A DNA stretch of 64,000 nt from Schistosoma mansoni (taxonomy: Eukaryota; Platyhelminthes; Trematoda; Strigeidida; Schistosomatidae): contig NC_031500.1 of NCBI RefSeq assembly GCF_000237925.1, positions 1,860,001 to 1,924,000 on the forward strand, written 5' to 3'. Below the pieces are notes generated by a model. The model was not told the origin of the DNA. It saw only the letters and a program-made list of their open reading frames with translations, and ran no database searches. Positions 32,816-44,275 of the stretch are shown piece after piece. The stretch's first letter is position 1. Each line of letters begins with the position of its first letter. Made by a program: the position numbers and the translations under genes.

Positions 32816-33514
32816 GTTCCAAATTAGTCAGTTAGTAAATCAGATAAATAATACATCGGTAAGTTTTGTTTTCATCGTTATGTTCAATGGATTTGACAGT
32901 CACATGCACAAACAGACATTATATTCCAGAAGGAGTATATGGATTTAATATGTAACACCATAGTTTTATATGAAGCCCAAGAGTTAAGCCTAATAGTTAA
33001 ATGGTAATTCCGTTAGTAAGTGACCACCAAACTGTTGTGTTATTCGTTCCTCTTCGATTACAATATACATATCCTAAGATATGCCGAACCCAATATGTGA
33101 ATGAGAACATCGAAATCTATAGGAATGCACACAAATCATAGTTATATGTAGAATTGTCTTTCCATCCCAGTCAAGGATATACTGGATGGAAAATCTTGTA
33201 ATGTATAACCTGATTTGTTAGTTATATTTTCTCGTTGAGATGACATTTGAATGAAGCACATGAAATGTTTATATTCGCCCAGCCTTTCAATTACAAAACT
33301 CATATTATTCAATAGCTTATTTATAAAGTGAGATCTAAACATTTGTCCTCCCAAATGCCTTCAAATAACTAACATCAAAACATAGTACATGAGATATCGA
33401 GTCAATTAGACTAGTCTTCGGTGTATTTCAGCTACTGGGTTCGAGGTTCAGCAGTGGAATGCAAATGCATCCATATAACAATCTCAAATAAGACCAAACT
33501 CACATGAAAATTTA
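32816..33514. other. nothing firmly recognised
   Basis: 33420-33510 may be a decayed alpha fragment (GCAGTGGAAT, ATCTCAAATAAGACC). The rest is unassigned. Confidence 0.3.
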
Positions 33515-33770
33515 TATAGTTGAGATCATGAGTCAATTGAAGCTAGACCACCATAGAAGACCTGGAAGCATTGGACGGCCGTTTCGTCTTATCGTGGGAC
33601 TCCTCAGTGGCAGTGCGTATTCACGATTCCACCTTGCGAGATTCGAACCCAGGATCTATCAGTCTCGCGCGCGAGCACTTAACCTGGCTCCTCGGTTCAT
33701 CCAGTACTTCCAGGTTTTCCATGATGGTCTAACTTCAATTGACTTATGATCTCAACTATATAAAATGACA
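33515..33770. mobile_element. SINE-B composite, minus then plus tail
   Basis: The minus copy carries the GTGGCAGTGCG subfamily mark and an intact CTGAGGA core with one stem II mismatch. The plus tail begins ATCCAGTACTTCC. Confidence 0.7.
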
Positions 33771-34514
33771 CTAAACCAATTATTTTTGTCAATTCCAATA
33801 CATAAATTGCTTTAGACAATAATCCATCTAAACTTTAATTGATATTCTTTTAGTAAAAAAATGTAATGGGAAGTAATAAATCGATCCAAAAAAGTACCCA
33901 AAAAAATGTTTTGTTCATGATTATCTGTTATCTAATCATTTTAATCCCCTTTTTTTTCCTTTCATTTAATTGGTTAATACAATCTTAGTGACATAATGGG
34001 ATCTTTACATGTTGATGTCCTATTCAGTTCGTGTGTGTGTGTGTGCGTGTGTAAGTACGTACGAACATATCTGTGCATTACTATTTTGTATAAAAAGATG
34101 ATTTTAGTAACTATAGGAATTATTGTATCTAGGTACATAATCGGTATTAGACTTAAAATAAGAAAGTTAACTGTCCATAATTTGATTGCTCTAATACATG
34201 TGACTATACGTTGTCTAACCTTGATTTACTTTATCATGGAGACAGTATGTAAGGTTTGATAAGAATCTTTGAAGAACAAATATTATAAAGATCAATGGGG
34301 ATTAGAGTGACCACACCTTCATGATCAAACAATCCAGTATTGATAATAATGTTACCATATTGGCTTTTATTGACCTATCATAATAAAATACAATCTAATA
34401 CTGCTTACTTTATATTTAAATTCTTGATTGTGTTTTATTGAAGTTCTAGATCATTTAGATTAGTTCTATTACGTCATATAACTCCGCTTGTAGCTCTTCT
34501 AGAATTACTGACAG
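33771..34514. other. nothing recognised
   Basis: AT-rich DNA with a GT-rich run near 34030-34055. The 87-codon frame at 33996 has no family signature. Confidence 0.3.
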
Positions 34515-35275
34515 TTCCAAGCCCGGGTAAAGAAGGAGGGTTGGGAATGGGGTTAGCGACCTCATCCAGTAGAAAACTAACTCGCTAAAAAAAACTCTAA
34601 CCAGATAAAAAAATTCAAATCATTTAATTTCTGCCCTCCGAGTTGAAGGAAGAATTATGACTCCTCATGATGAAAGCCGAGATTTTTCAGGAGTCACGAG
34701 GCCGATGTCCCTTCTAACAAGCAGAGCAACAATTTTTATAGGTACATGGAACGTCCAGACAATGTGGTAGACGGGGAAGACCAGTTAAATAGCAATGGAA
34801 ATGAGGAGATACAACTTGGAAGTACTCCGAATCAACGAAAACCATTGGAAACGAGCTGGACAGCGAATGCTAGATACGAGAAAGATGCTGCTGTACTCCG
34901 GTCACGAAGAGGACAGTGCTCCGCACGCTCACGGATTTGCTCTGATGCTGTCCAAATAAGCACGTAAAGTACTTAAGGATGGGGATCTCATGTATCCAGG
35001 ATATTCAAAGCATCATTCAAGACAAAGAAGGAGGGGATCACAATGAATGCTATCCAATATTATGCGCCCACCAATGATAGTAACGACGACGATAAAGATC
35101 AGTTCTACTCGAGGCTACAATCAATCATAGAGAAGTGCTCAAGAAAGGACCTGACCATCCTGATGGGAGATCTAAATGCAAAATTCGGAGTGGACAACAC
35201 AGGATATGAAGATTTAATTGGACGACATGGAGTTGGTTTGCATACAAGACATTTTAATAGAACATGCTTATTTCC
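34515..35275 (+). mobile_element. RTE (SR2-like) LINE 5' end with endonuclease
   Basis: This is the only 5' part of RTE seen in the window. After a leader it reads GTWNVQTMW, MRRYNLEVLGI, YSGHEEDSAPHAHGFALM, then MNAIQYYAPTND, FYSRLQSIIEKC and ILMGDLNAKFGVDNTGYEDL. These are motifs of the apurinic-type endonuclease, with the catalytic-region GDLNA intact. One or more frameshifts break it. It ends where a minus RTE 3' end is inserted. Confidence 0.85.
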
Positions 35276-35277
35276 TT

Positions 35278-35545
35278 AGTACTAACTTACTTATGCCTGT
35301 CAACCGCATGGAGCATAGACTGCCGACCAGGTATCTCCAACCTAATCTGTCCTGTGGTCTCCCTCCAAATCGTTTCTATATGCTATTGATTCCCTATACG
35401 ATGTGTTCTTTGATCTCCCTCTATCCTTCACCCTTGAGGATCTCAAGTTAGAACTTGCCTCATGATGTAATTTGATGACTTCCAAAATGTATTTCCTATC
35501 CACATAACGTGTATTTTCCTGATTTCCTTTTTAGCTGGAAGTTAG
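35278..35545 (-). mobile_element. RTE LINE 3' end fragment
   Basis: TACTTATGCCTGTCA tail in antisense followed by the GGAGCATAGACTGCCGACCAG block. It abuts the endonuclease piece tail to tail. Confidence 0.75.
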
Positions 35546-35984
35546 TTTGTTCTTTGTTAGATACTAATTAATATAACTTGAGATCAGATTTGAATTTTCC
35601 AGCTGCTTAGATATCATACCTGGGCACATTAGTTCTCTGAGTACTTCGAAAAAATTTATCATACCTTCTGACTAATCATAGAATCGATTGAATGCACTAC
35701 CTAGATTGTGATAATATCCAACATCTGATACAGTGACATCATAGTTAGACTCCGCATTTCATCTGGATTCGATCGATTTAAAACACTTTTTTCAACATTT
35801 ACTTAAGAGTTCTCTTGATGTGATTCAATCACTAGACTAGTTGATGTTCAATACGGAAAGATTAGAATCCTACCCACAATTAACACTATTAAGAACTATT
35901 TTCTCCAGAATGCTAATAATTTTCATTTGAGTTTACACAAACTGAGCCCGTAATAATTAATTGATAAGCAGTATCCATTTGTTT
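35546..35984. other. nothing recognised
   Basis: AT-rich, no supported feature. Confidence 0.3.
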
Positions 35985-36515
35985 TTTTATATTTATTTAT
36001 TTGAACACATAAATATTGGTACAAAGGAGAACCGAATACAGATGCACCACACAAGTCACTTGATTTGTGTGTGGGCTATGATACTACCCGGATGCCCAGA
36101 CCGAAGCAGATGGTTTTCTTAGGGAGACACACCCGGAGTCTTTGACCTAAATGTCTGATACATAAGGCAATGGAGCATCGTAAGGAGATGCAGTCCTATG
36201 GTAGTCGGTTATCAACAATTGGTTTATACGCCATTTGTTCTTTCAGGATACTGGAGCCCATATGCTTTATTGGTTTGGGAATGTGGTTTTCCAACTCTCC
36301 TAGGTGGATCCTCCATATTCACTAACCGTATTTAAGTGTCGAATATTCACTTTTTATCCTCACAATTTCGTAAACAACACCGCAGAGGCGAGAAGGCGAA
36401 GAGTAGGACTTCCCTACTAGCAGTTGTATACGTGTGGCCATGTGAGAGCATTTCGAGAGAGAGAGAGAGTGGACTCACCCCAACCTCAACCGTACCAGGG
36501 TATTCAGAGGAAAAG
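35985..36515 (-). mobile_element. F-family retroelement, near complete
   Basis: It starts with the antisense tail (TTTATTTATTTGAACACATA) and covers the whole unit to GTACCAGGGTATTC. It carries a short GA-repeat expansion near 36455. Confidence 0.7.
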
Positions 36516-36924
36516 GTTATGAAGTATTCAATCACAAAATTTATTATATTCAGTTTCATTTGAAAGCCTCTCAGTCGCAAAAATGATATGTTGCCATATA
36601 CTACTATAGCACATTCAATAAATGAAGTGTATGTATGCTGTGTGTGTGTGTGTTAAATGTTGCTACAATCCTATCTATTGGACAATAACACTATTACTTT
36701 TCTTAATCCATATAATTGAATGTTTTCCCTATTTAATTTTCATTCGTTAATTAGTTGAAAAATATTGGACAATATTGGACACGAAGGTACCATTTCCATT
36801 TTCATATCTTAATATTATAACAATCAAAAAATCAATAATCCTGAATAATTTCAAATATTTGTGTAGGATATTTTAGTTTGCTTGAATAAAGTTAACCATT
36901 CTAGTAAGAATTTAGTTTGCGACA
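36516..36924. other. nothing recognised
   Basis: AT-rich, with a GT run near 36640. Confidence 0.3.
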
Positions 36925-37370
36925 GCATTACTTACTTACTTACTTACGCCTGTTACCCCTAGTGGAGAAGCATAGGCCGCTCACCAGTATTCTCCATCCA
37001 ACTCTGTCCTAGGCAATCCTTTCCAGTTAACATTCATCTTTTTCATATCTGCTTCCATTTCCCGGCGTAATGTGTTCTTTGGCCTTCCTCTTTCCCGCTT
37101 CCCTTCCGGATTCTAAATTAGGGATTGTCTCGTGATGCACATTGGTGATTTCCTTAATGTATGTCGTATCCTAATTTCCTCTTCAGCTGGAACCTGATTT
37201 GTCCTCTCTCATAAAACGCTGTTGTTGATAGTATCCGGCCAGTGAATGTTGAGTATTTTGCGTAGACAACTGTTTATAAATACTTGTACCTTCTTGACGA
37301 TGGATATAGTAGTTCTCCACGTTTCAGCTCTGTACAGTAGAACTAGCTGTCTTGACGTTCGACAGTATTA
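36925..37370 (-). mobile_element. RTE LINE 3' fragment
   Basis: A long TACTTACTTACTTACTTACG tail in antisense, then the C-terminal coding region to the CACTACTATATC block. Broken. Confidence 0.8.
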
Positions 37371-37519
37371 TACAATGATTAATAAGTGGTGAATGATAAG
37401 CGTAATCACTGATTAAAACAAACATTTAACCCAGTTGTCAAGGAAGGTGTACCCAAAAATTGTAATGGAACTGATAGTCACTATGAGATTGAAATCTTTG
37501 TCACTCAGTTACTTAGAAT

Positions 37520-38000
37520 AGTGGATATATATTATAACTTGGTTGATGGAATTCCTTTGACCATTTCAAACTAGACAAACATGAAATTGGTTAGTACTTA
37601 ATCGTTGATCAGTGTAAATATCTTAGTCTTTCAATAACTCATTTGAAGCATGAATAACCCATTGGTTATACGGGATCCAGAATGCACCCACCAATGATAA
37701 CAACGACGACGATAAAGATCAGTTCTATTCGAGGCTGCAATCAATCATAGCTCAGTTCTCAAGGAAGGACCTGAACATCCTGATGGGAAATCTAAATGCT
37801 TAAGTCGGAGTGGATAACACAGGATATGAAGATATAATTGGACGATATGGTGGATATTTATTACAACTTAGTTGATGGAATTCCTTTGACCATTTCAAAC
37901 TAGATAAATATGAAATTGGTTAGTACTTATTCGTTGATTAGTGTAAATATCTTAGTCTTTCAATAAGTCATTTGAAGCATGAATAACTTAGTGGCTATAC
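37520..38000 (+). repeat. 150-bp direct repeats around an RTE piece
   Basis: 37520-37671 and 37850-38000 are about 93% alike (both contain GATGGAATTCCTTTGACC and TCTTAGTCTTTCAATAA). Between them lies RTE endonuclease sequence. Confidence 0.8.
37683..37849 (+). mobile_element. RTE endonuclease fragment between direct repeats
   Basis: It reads APTNDNNDDDKDQFYSRLQS, then ILMGNLNA and VGVDNTGYEDIIG, matching 35065-35230. It lacks both RTE ends. Confidence 0.8.
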
Positions 38001-38293
38001 TAGAAGATGAAGATCCGAATCAGTTCCATCAATATTTTAGATATTTCTTGATGGTATGTATCAACTAGCACAAAACCTAGATCCAGAAAATGATTTCTTT
38101 CTTTCAACTATCTCACAGTGCAGGTGTTCCAAATTGATATCACCTGGAAATAATCCAAGACCTCCACAAAACAGAGAGAGTCTCGGTCATATTTTGAGTA
38201 AGGAAAATATTCAATGTTACGATTTATTTAAGGTCACCACCCATGTGAATCCTTGAGTGCTAATTCTATTAATTATAGGTACTGTATTCTATG
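38001..38293. other. nothing recognised
   Basis: A 66-codon frame at 38056 has no family signature. Confidence 0.3.
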
Positions 38294-39930
38294 CTACCGA
38301 TGTTGACAGATATAGGTAGTATGATCATCAATCATAAGTTAAAGGCCTGGAGACAGAAGGTTAAGAAGATCAAATAAAAGAGAACTAGAACAAAGAATGA
38401 TTTGTGTGGAAATGAAGAAACAATCAAGTCTGAGACAGCTGATGGACATTTTGTAAATGAAGTATTCACTGTATGGTTCTCAGATTTGGCGAGATGATAA
38501 TTTATGGATGATCCAATTAGAAGCGTTTTGGGAATTTCAAGTTCACGGAGTCAATTTCAGTGCCTGATGCTCATTTACAATCGATTCACAGTGGATTTTA
38601 GAGAAAACGTGATAATTGAGCAGCTACAACAAATGGTACTACTAAGAAGTTCGTTTATTTGTAATTGTGGTAATCCAATGACTTGTAGACCTTGTGCAGA
38701 CTACCGTGATAATGTTGTCTTTCTATGTAATATATATTGAAGAAAGAATTCTGATAGAATAGGAACTTTTTTCGCTCGATCCAGATTGAGACTAAGGCAA
38801 ATTATGATAATTGTTGCGAATTATATCATGAAAGCACCAGTAACATTGGGTGTAACATATTGAAGCTATGTGGTTGAGGCTGAAAGAGTTTTTGCAACCT
38901 TATCATGACATCAGAGGCCGACTGTTATGGAGCTATATGGATGAGTACCCCTATTGTATGCAATACGATTTTAGAACCTCTGAACCTCTTTCTAACCTTG
39001 ACAAGATTCCTCAAGGTCACTTATGATTCACTCAAAGGTCGTTCATAAAATACAGTCTCGCCTCAGATTTTACTAAGATGTTTTGCAATTTCTTATTCAA
39101 ATACATTTGATTGTCCCCACTTATGCTGTCATTCAGTAAAGTACCATCTTCACTATCCTATATTAAATCCTATCCGAATAACTATAAACCTCGGTGAAAA
39201 AGATTCATTCTTACATTATTACATACCATACCATACCATAGCAACAACTGTTCACAACTGAATATTAATCCCATATGCTAAACCAATAAAGAGCAGATTC
39301 TTGATATTTTTTTCCTTTTTTTCTTTGGTTAAGGATTGATGATTGAAATTATTACATAATCATAGTGATGATTACAAAATCTATTCCATTATGAAGCTTT
39401 ATGATAGAGTTTGATAGAATCCTTAATATATTTGATGGATGTGTTTAGGCTTTAAACCTCGAAGATGTGTGTTTCGTCCTATTTGAGACTCATCAGTTGG
39501 AATAAATCTACATCTGAATAGTATTGATGTGTCAAATGGAGACTTGAATCTAATTCATTCTGATTCAAATGTTGGAGATTTCTCAATTCCACGCTATCAG
39601 TCACCTCATTGATTATGTTGTCAATGGTTATTTGTTACTTTTGTAGATTAGTATTACATTTGATGGATTGGAAAGATTGTTGAGTGTCAAGAGTTATACC
39701 ACAGATTAATCTCAGCTAAATGATCATGGAAGATGAAGAAGTACTGTACATTTGTTTTTTCCTAGTATTGGACTCACTGATAGTGTGTATCGATAGCCCC
39801 ATGGGAGCTGGAACTGAAGACCTACGAGTTTCGTGGAGGGTTTCATTATTGTTGGCCACTGACTTGTTATCCAACTAAGCACTCTCTAACTCAAATGGAT
39901 TCGTGAAATGGTTGCCCAGAGTTTAGGTCA
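38294..39930 (+). mobile_element. Merlin-like DNA transposon relic, right inverted arm
   Basis: Inverted partner of 30612-32128. It is about 120 bp longer, because after RTSEPLSNLDK it keeps a stretch (about 39000-39145) missing from the left arm. The same transposase remnants are present. Similarity is highest in the coding middle and falls towards both ends. Confidence 0.6.
39460..39501 (-). ncRNA. hammerhead-like motif in the right Merlin arm
   Basis: Mirror copy of 31040-31082, with the same core and the same poor stem I. Confidence 0.4.
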
Positions 39931-40284
39931 AAACAATAGTATATATCATTATTCGAAAGTAAAATGCCTGGAAGCTGAAGGATAAAAACATCGATGTCAG
40001 TCAGTCAGTCAGTTACAACGTAGAACTATGTCATCAACGTATTCTAAGTCAACAGATGAGTCTCTAAGTAAAAGTTCAACTCTTGAAGATTTAGATGATA
40101 AAAGTGTTATCTCTAAAACATGTCAACGACAAAGTTAGACAAGAGTGAAGAGAGTGGACAGCTCTGACGTACACCATTTGAGGTAATCAATTCTAATGAC
40201 AGTTCTTCACAAGCTCTAACTCGACTAGTTGTGTTCAAGTAGAGATTTTACCAACACTTTCCGTATTTTTGTTGTGTTCTTATT
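39931..40284. other. nothing recognised
   Basis: Includes a short CAGTCAGTCAGTCAG run near 39997. 40060-40280 may hold more RTE-like sequence, but I cannot support it. Confidence 0.3.
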
Positions 40285-40860
40285 CAGTACAAGAGGGCGA
40301 GGATCGGCAAAACAAGAGCAACATATTTACAACTGAAGAAGTTCTGCAACTCAAAACAATTGTCAACCAACATGAAGATCAGAATTATCAATACAAATGT
40401 CAACACAGTTCTACTGTATGGGACGGAAACCTGGAGAACTACGAAAACCATCATCCAGAAGATACAGGTGTTTATTAACAGTTGTCCACGCAAGATATTC
40501 AATATCCGTTGGCCAGACACTATCAGCAACAAGCTACTGTGGAAGTCAACAAACCAGATTCCAGTGGAGGAAGAAATCAGGAAGAAGTGCTGGAAGTGGA
40601 TAGAACACACTTTGAGGAAATCACCCAACAGCATCACAAGACAAGCCCTCACATGGAATCCTGAAGGTCAAAGGAGAAGAGGAGGACCAAAGAACATATT
40701 ACGCCGAAAAATAGAGACAGACATGAGAAGAATGAACAATATTTGAATATAACTAGAAAGGAAGACCCAGGACAAAATGTATTGGAGAATGCTGGTCAGC
40801 GGCCTATGCTCCATTGGGAATAACAGGCGTAAGTCAGTAAGTAAGTAAGTAAGTTATTCA
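40285..40860 (+). mobile_element. RTE LINE 3' end with open C-terminal frame
   Basis: The frame 40360-40746 is open for 128 residues ([20 protein letters not shown] ... [17 protein letters not shown]). It ends at the family tail AAGTAAGTAAGTAAGT. This is among the youngest-looking RTE pieces. Confidence 0.85.
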
Positions 40861-41199
40861 TTACAAAATGGATATAGTAAATAATTTTTGTGAACCCCAG
40901 ATACAAATTATATCCCGCTATGGAATAATCCAAAACAATATTGATAAATACACCATTTATTTGATCATATGACACATATTACAATCAAACTGAAACAATT
41001 TTACAACATTTGTCTATTGTCAGATACACCACAAATCTTAATGTAGAATATATTTTTTGTTTTATTTTATACTACTAAAATGATTTCCATCAGTAGTACA
41101 GGTTGAATTGAGATAAAAATGTTTCTACACTGTAGATAAATGGGAACATTCCAGGAGAAATTACTACACTTGAACTTGTATAATATAATGAGAACGCTT
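40861..41199. other. nothing recognised
   Basis: AT-rich DNA downstream of the acidic-protein gene (which runs on the minus strand). Confidence 0.3.
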
Positions 41200-41275
41200 A
41201 GTCAGTCAGTCAATCAGTCACTCACTCACTCACTAACTAACCAACTAACTAACTCATTCATTCACTTACTTAGAC
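41200..41275. repeat. tetranucleotide microsatellite in the acidic gene 3' UTR
   Basis: Mixed CAGT, CACT, AACT and TTCA units. It lies about 40 bp downstream of the stop codon on the minus strand, so it is probably transcribed. Confidence 0.7.
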
Positions 41276-41311
41276 CCATTCATATATGAAATGGTTGATT
41301 AATGAAGTAGT

Positions 41312-41379
41312 TTATTGTATTTCAGAATCAGTCACTTCTTCTGTTACATCATCATCGTCATCATCATGATTAACAGTAT
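41312..41379 (-). CDS. acidic protein, terminal exon
   Basis: The minus strand has the acceptor TTCTTATTCATAG followed by ATACTG. Joined to the G at the end of the 46956 exon it gives Asp, then TVNHDDDDDDVTEEVTDSEI, Gln and TAA. The shared acidic character and exact phase match (1) support one gene across 5.6 kb. Confidence 0.75.
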
Positions 41380-41459
41380 CTATGAATAAGAAAGATAATA
41401 CATAGAAATAGTGAGATTTTATTAGCATTATATGAATCATATAAAACTAGTAAGAACTA

Positions 41460-41825
41460 CTATATCAGTTGTTTACGCAAGATACTCAACATTCACTGGC
41501 CGGAGACTATCAGCAACAGCGTTTTATGAGAGAGGACAAATCAGCTTCTAGCTGAAGAAGAAATTAGGAAAAGACGTTGGAAGTAGATCGGACATGCATT
41601 AAGGAAATCACCAATGTGCATCACGAGGCAATTTATAACTTGGAATCCGGAAGGGAAGCGGGAAAGAGGAAGGCCAAAGAACACATTACGCCGGGAAATG
41701 GAAACAGATATGAAAAGGATGAATGTTAACTGGAAAGGATTGCCTAGGACAGAGTTGGATGGAGAATACTGGTGAGAGGCCTATGCTTCTCCACTAGGGG
41801 TAACAGGCGTAAGTAAGTAATATTA
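41460..41825 (+). mobile_element. RTE LINE 3' end, inside the acidic gene intron
   Basis: It starts at CAGTTGTTTACGCAAGATAC, reads the broken C-terminal region ([15 protein letters not shown]) and ends with GTAAGTAAT. Confidence 0.8.
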
Positions 41826-41874
41826 TAATTGAATTCTGTTGTCTGGTTCAGTTATAATATACACTTTCTCTATG

Positions 41875-42060
41875 TATCAGAAGGGGGGTTTTGTAGAGAT
41901 TTTAGTAATTTTATATAGTTGAGATCATGAGTCAACTGAAGCTAGACCACCATGGAAAACCTGTAAGCACTAGACGTCCGTTTCGTCCTGCTGAGAAGTC
42001 CGAAAATAGGACGAAACGGATGTCCAGTGTTTTCAGGTTTTCCATGGTGGTCTAGCTTCT
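41875..42060. mobile_element. minimal SINE-B fold-back
   Basis: A minus tail segment (41875-41988) meets its own plus copy (41985-42060) inside the ribozyme. The result is an almost perfect hairpin. The plus core reads CTGAGAA, so it is inactive. Confidence 0.75.
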
Positions 42061-42129
42061 ATATGTATATCAAATTTGCCATGGTAGAATAGAAAGATTT
42101 GGTTGATAAATTGAAGTGTAATGTATATA

Positions 42130-42660
42130 AAATCATTGATGTTATGTCCCGATAAGAATAATGAATGGTAACTTTGGGATCTATTTATGGACCAATATTA
42201 TGCATATGTTTTTTATCACATAATTGCTAACTAGCTAAACTGTTCGTATTCATGTTCCCCTTATCATGAGCTTTATTTTGACCTATAGACTATTATTATA
42301 CGATTTACCTTTCTTGAGTTATCCCTAGTCTATTGATTACTGTTCCCCCTATTCACAACCACATTTGGCCAAATCTTGTACGAATGTTATTTTCTATTTT
42401 ATTGGTATGATATGGTCAGTTTGTTTGGTATATAAACTCAGTATGTTTGAAACGCAATGATTCATATTGCAGAGGCTGTTATTGATGTTCTAGACTTAAC
42501 TGGCTGGGCTAGGCAGATAGGAGGACTGATAATTACTCAAGACTGCTCATACGACTTGTGTGTGTCACTGTTCCAATCGATAAGTCGCTGCTCTCTGATT
42601 GGCGGTTTTATCACGTCGTACGTTACCGAGGCATCCATACGGTCACAAGTTATAACAATT
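42130..42660 (-). repeat. R repeat, LTR-like, inverted relative to the 22 kb copy
   Basis: It aligns closely with 22190-22740 (for example AATAGACTAGGGATAACTCA in antisense). It lies in the acidic gene intron. Confidence 0.5.
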
Positions 42661-42789
42661 GATATATATATTTAATTGTCCTTTTGATCTAGTCAAGAAT
42701 AAGTGTGAAATTGACTTTCTTTATTAAAAATGTTGCGTTTATAATATCTCACCTAGTGTTTGATCTTAAGACGGTATGTTTATATTTTA

Positions 42790-43205
42790 CCAGCCAATGA
42801 TTGTAGTGGGAAGGGACTTGCAGAACTACTATAATCATCATCAAAAAGGTATATGTATTTATAAACAGTTACCAACGTATGATACTTAATATCTGTTCGC
42901 TGGATATAATAAACAACCATCTACCGTGGTAGAGGACAAATCAACTCCCAGCTGAAGAGGAAATTAGGAAAAGACACTTTAAATGGATAAGAAATACATT
43001 GTGGAAATCATCAAATTACATCATGAGGCAAGCCGTAACTTGAGATCCTCAAGTGTAAGAGATAGAGGGAGATCAAAGAACACATCATGTAGGGAATCAA
43101 TAGTATATAGGAACGATTTGGAAGGAGACTACAGGACAGAGTAGGTTGGAGATACCTGGCCAGAAGCCTATGCTTCATGAGGGGTATCAGATGTAATTAG
43201 GTAAT
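42790..43205 (+). mobile_element. RTE LINE 3' fragment
   Basis: A more diverged RTE copy with the TATTTATAAACAGTTACC block and the GGTATCAGATGTAATTAGGTA end. Confidence 0.7.
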
Positions 43206-43587
43206 TCAATTATGCACACGTCAAGTCAATATATTTTTGAGCAGTAGTCAACTACTGATATTAAAGGGTTCGCCTAATGTTTCAGTCTGTTAACTAAGCA
43301 ATCATCATCAACGTAGGATCTTGGACTATGGAGCATTTGCCTAATTTGTTCAAGACGTATATCAGTTTAAAGGAGATAAAGCAGGTTAAATAAGGGAATA
43401 CTCTTCTGGAGGATATTATTTAGTAAAGCTAGACAATTATATTTATGATTAACAGTCAAAAACTTGATGTTCCGTTTAGGACTACGTAATAGTCAAGGGA
43501 TAAAATGAATGAAAAGAACGTATTGAAGAGATATGTGAAAGATAATTGCTCACTTGACAAGTAGAGAATATGGGCAAATAACGAAAG
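43206..43587. other. intronic sequence, nothing recognised
   Basis: Within the acidic gene intron. Confidence 0.3.
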
Positions 43588-43745
43588 TGGGACTCAGTGG
43601 CCGAGTGGATAACGCGATGGCGGTTGAAGCGAAAGGTACTGGGTTTGAATCCTAGAATGAACATGAATTCTGAGATGCAGATACATCCAGCTGGCGAGTC
43701 CCAAATAGGACGAAACGCGCGTCCTGGATTCCACTACTATATCAA
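43588..43745 (+). repeat. alpha repeat, SINE-like form with tRNA head
   Basis: It has GGACTCAGTGGCCGAGTGGA, then ACTGGGTTTGAATCC, stem I ATCCAG, ribozyme and GTCCTGGATTCCAC. The core reads CTGGCGA, one base from active. This is the cleanest alpha head in the window. Confidence 0.75.
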
Positions 43746-44064
43746 GATTTCCTGTCACTCCCTTACTAGCTTTCTTATGACCCACTACATACTACCTAAA
43801 TATAAGAAGTAGTTTGAGGTCATTCATATAATTTTCAGTCTTTTTCTAATGCAACGATTAATATTTGTTTCTTTCAACAGGCCACATTCTTTGCTTATTA
43901 ACTGATGACTGAGCAGATTAATAATAATCCGAATGAATTTATACCAGTGATATAAATATGATTGAGACCCTCCAGAGAATCAATTTTCATTGAGTTTCGA
44001 AATGTTACGAAACAACAGCTAACCTATGACTGAAAAATTAGTAATTAGCAAATATGTGATTTTA
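43746..44064. other. intronic sequence, nothing recognised
   Basis: AT-rich, within the acidic gene intron. Confidence 0.3.
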
Positions 44065-44275
44065 GAAGTTAAGCGTTGCCGCACGAGACCGAAGGTCCTG
44101 GGTTCGAATCCTGCGGCCGGGATCGTGGATGCGCACTTCTGAGGAGTCCCATACTAGGGCGAAACGGCCGCCGACTGCTTCCAGGTTTTCCAAACTGGTC
44201 TAGCTTTAATCAACTAATGAATTCAACTATTAAAATTACTACTATCTCCACAAAATCCCTTTCTGATTAATAAAT
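44065..44275 (+). mobile_element. SINE-B, older subfamily
   Basis: Head with GGGTTCGAATCCTGC, ribozyme with CTGAGGA and GAAA but the cleavage triplet changed to GCC, and the AATCCCTTTCTGATTAAT tail. Confidence 0.7.

Noticed and set aside
40360-40746. 128-residue frame as a host gene
   Set aside because: It is the C-terminal part of an RTE polyprotein, ending in the family's TAAGTAAG tail.
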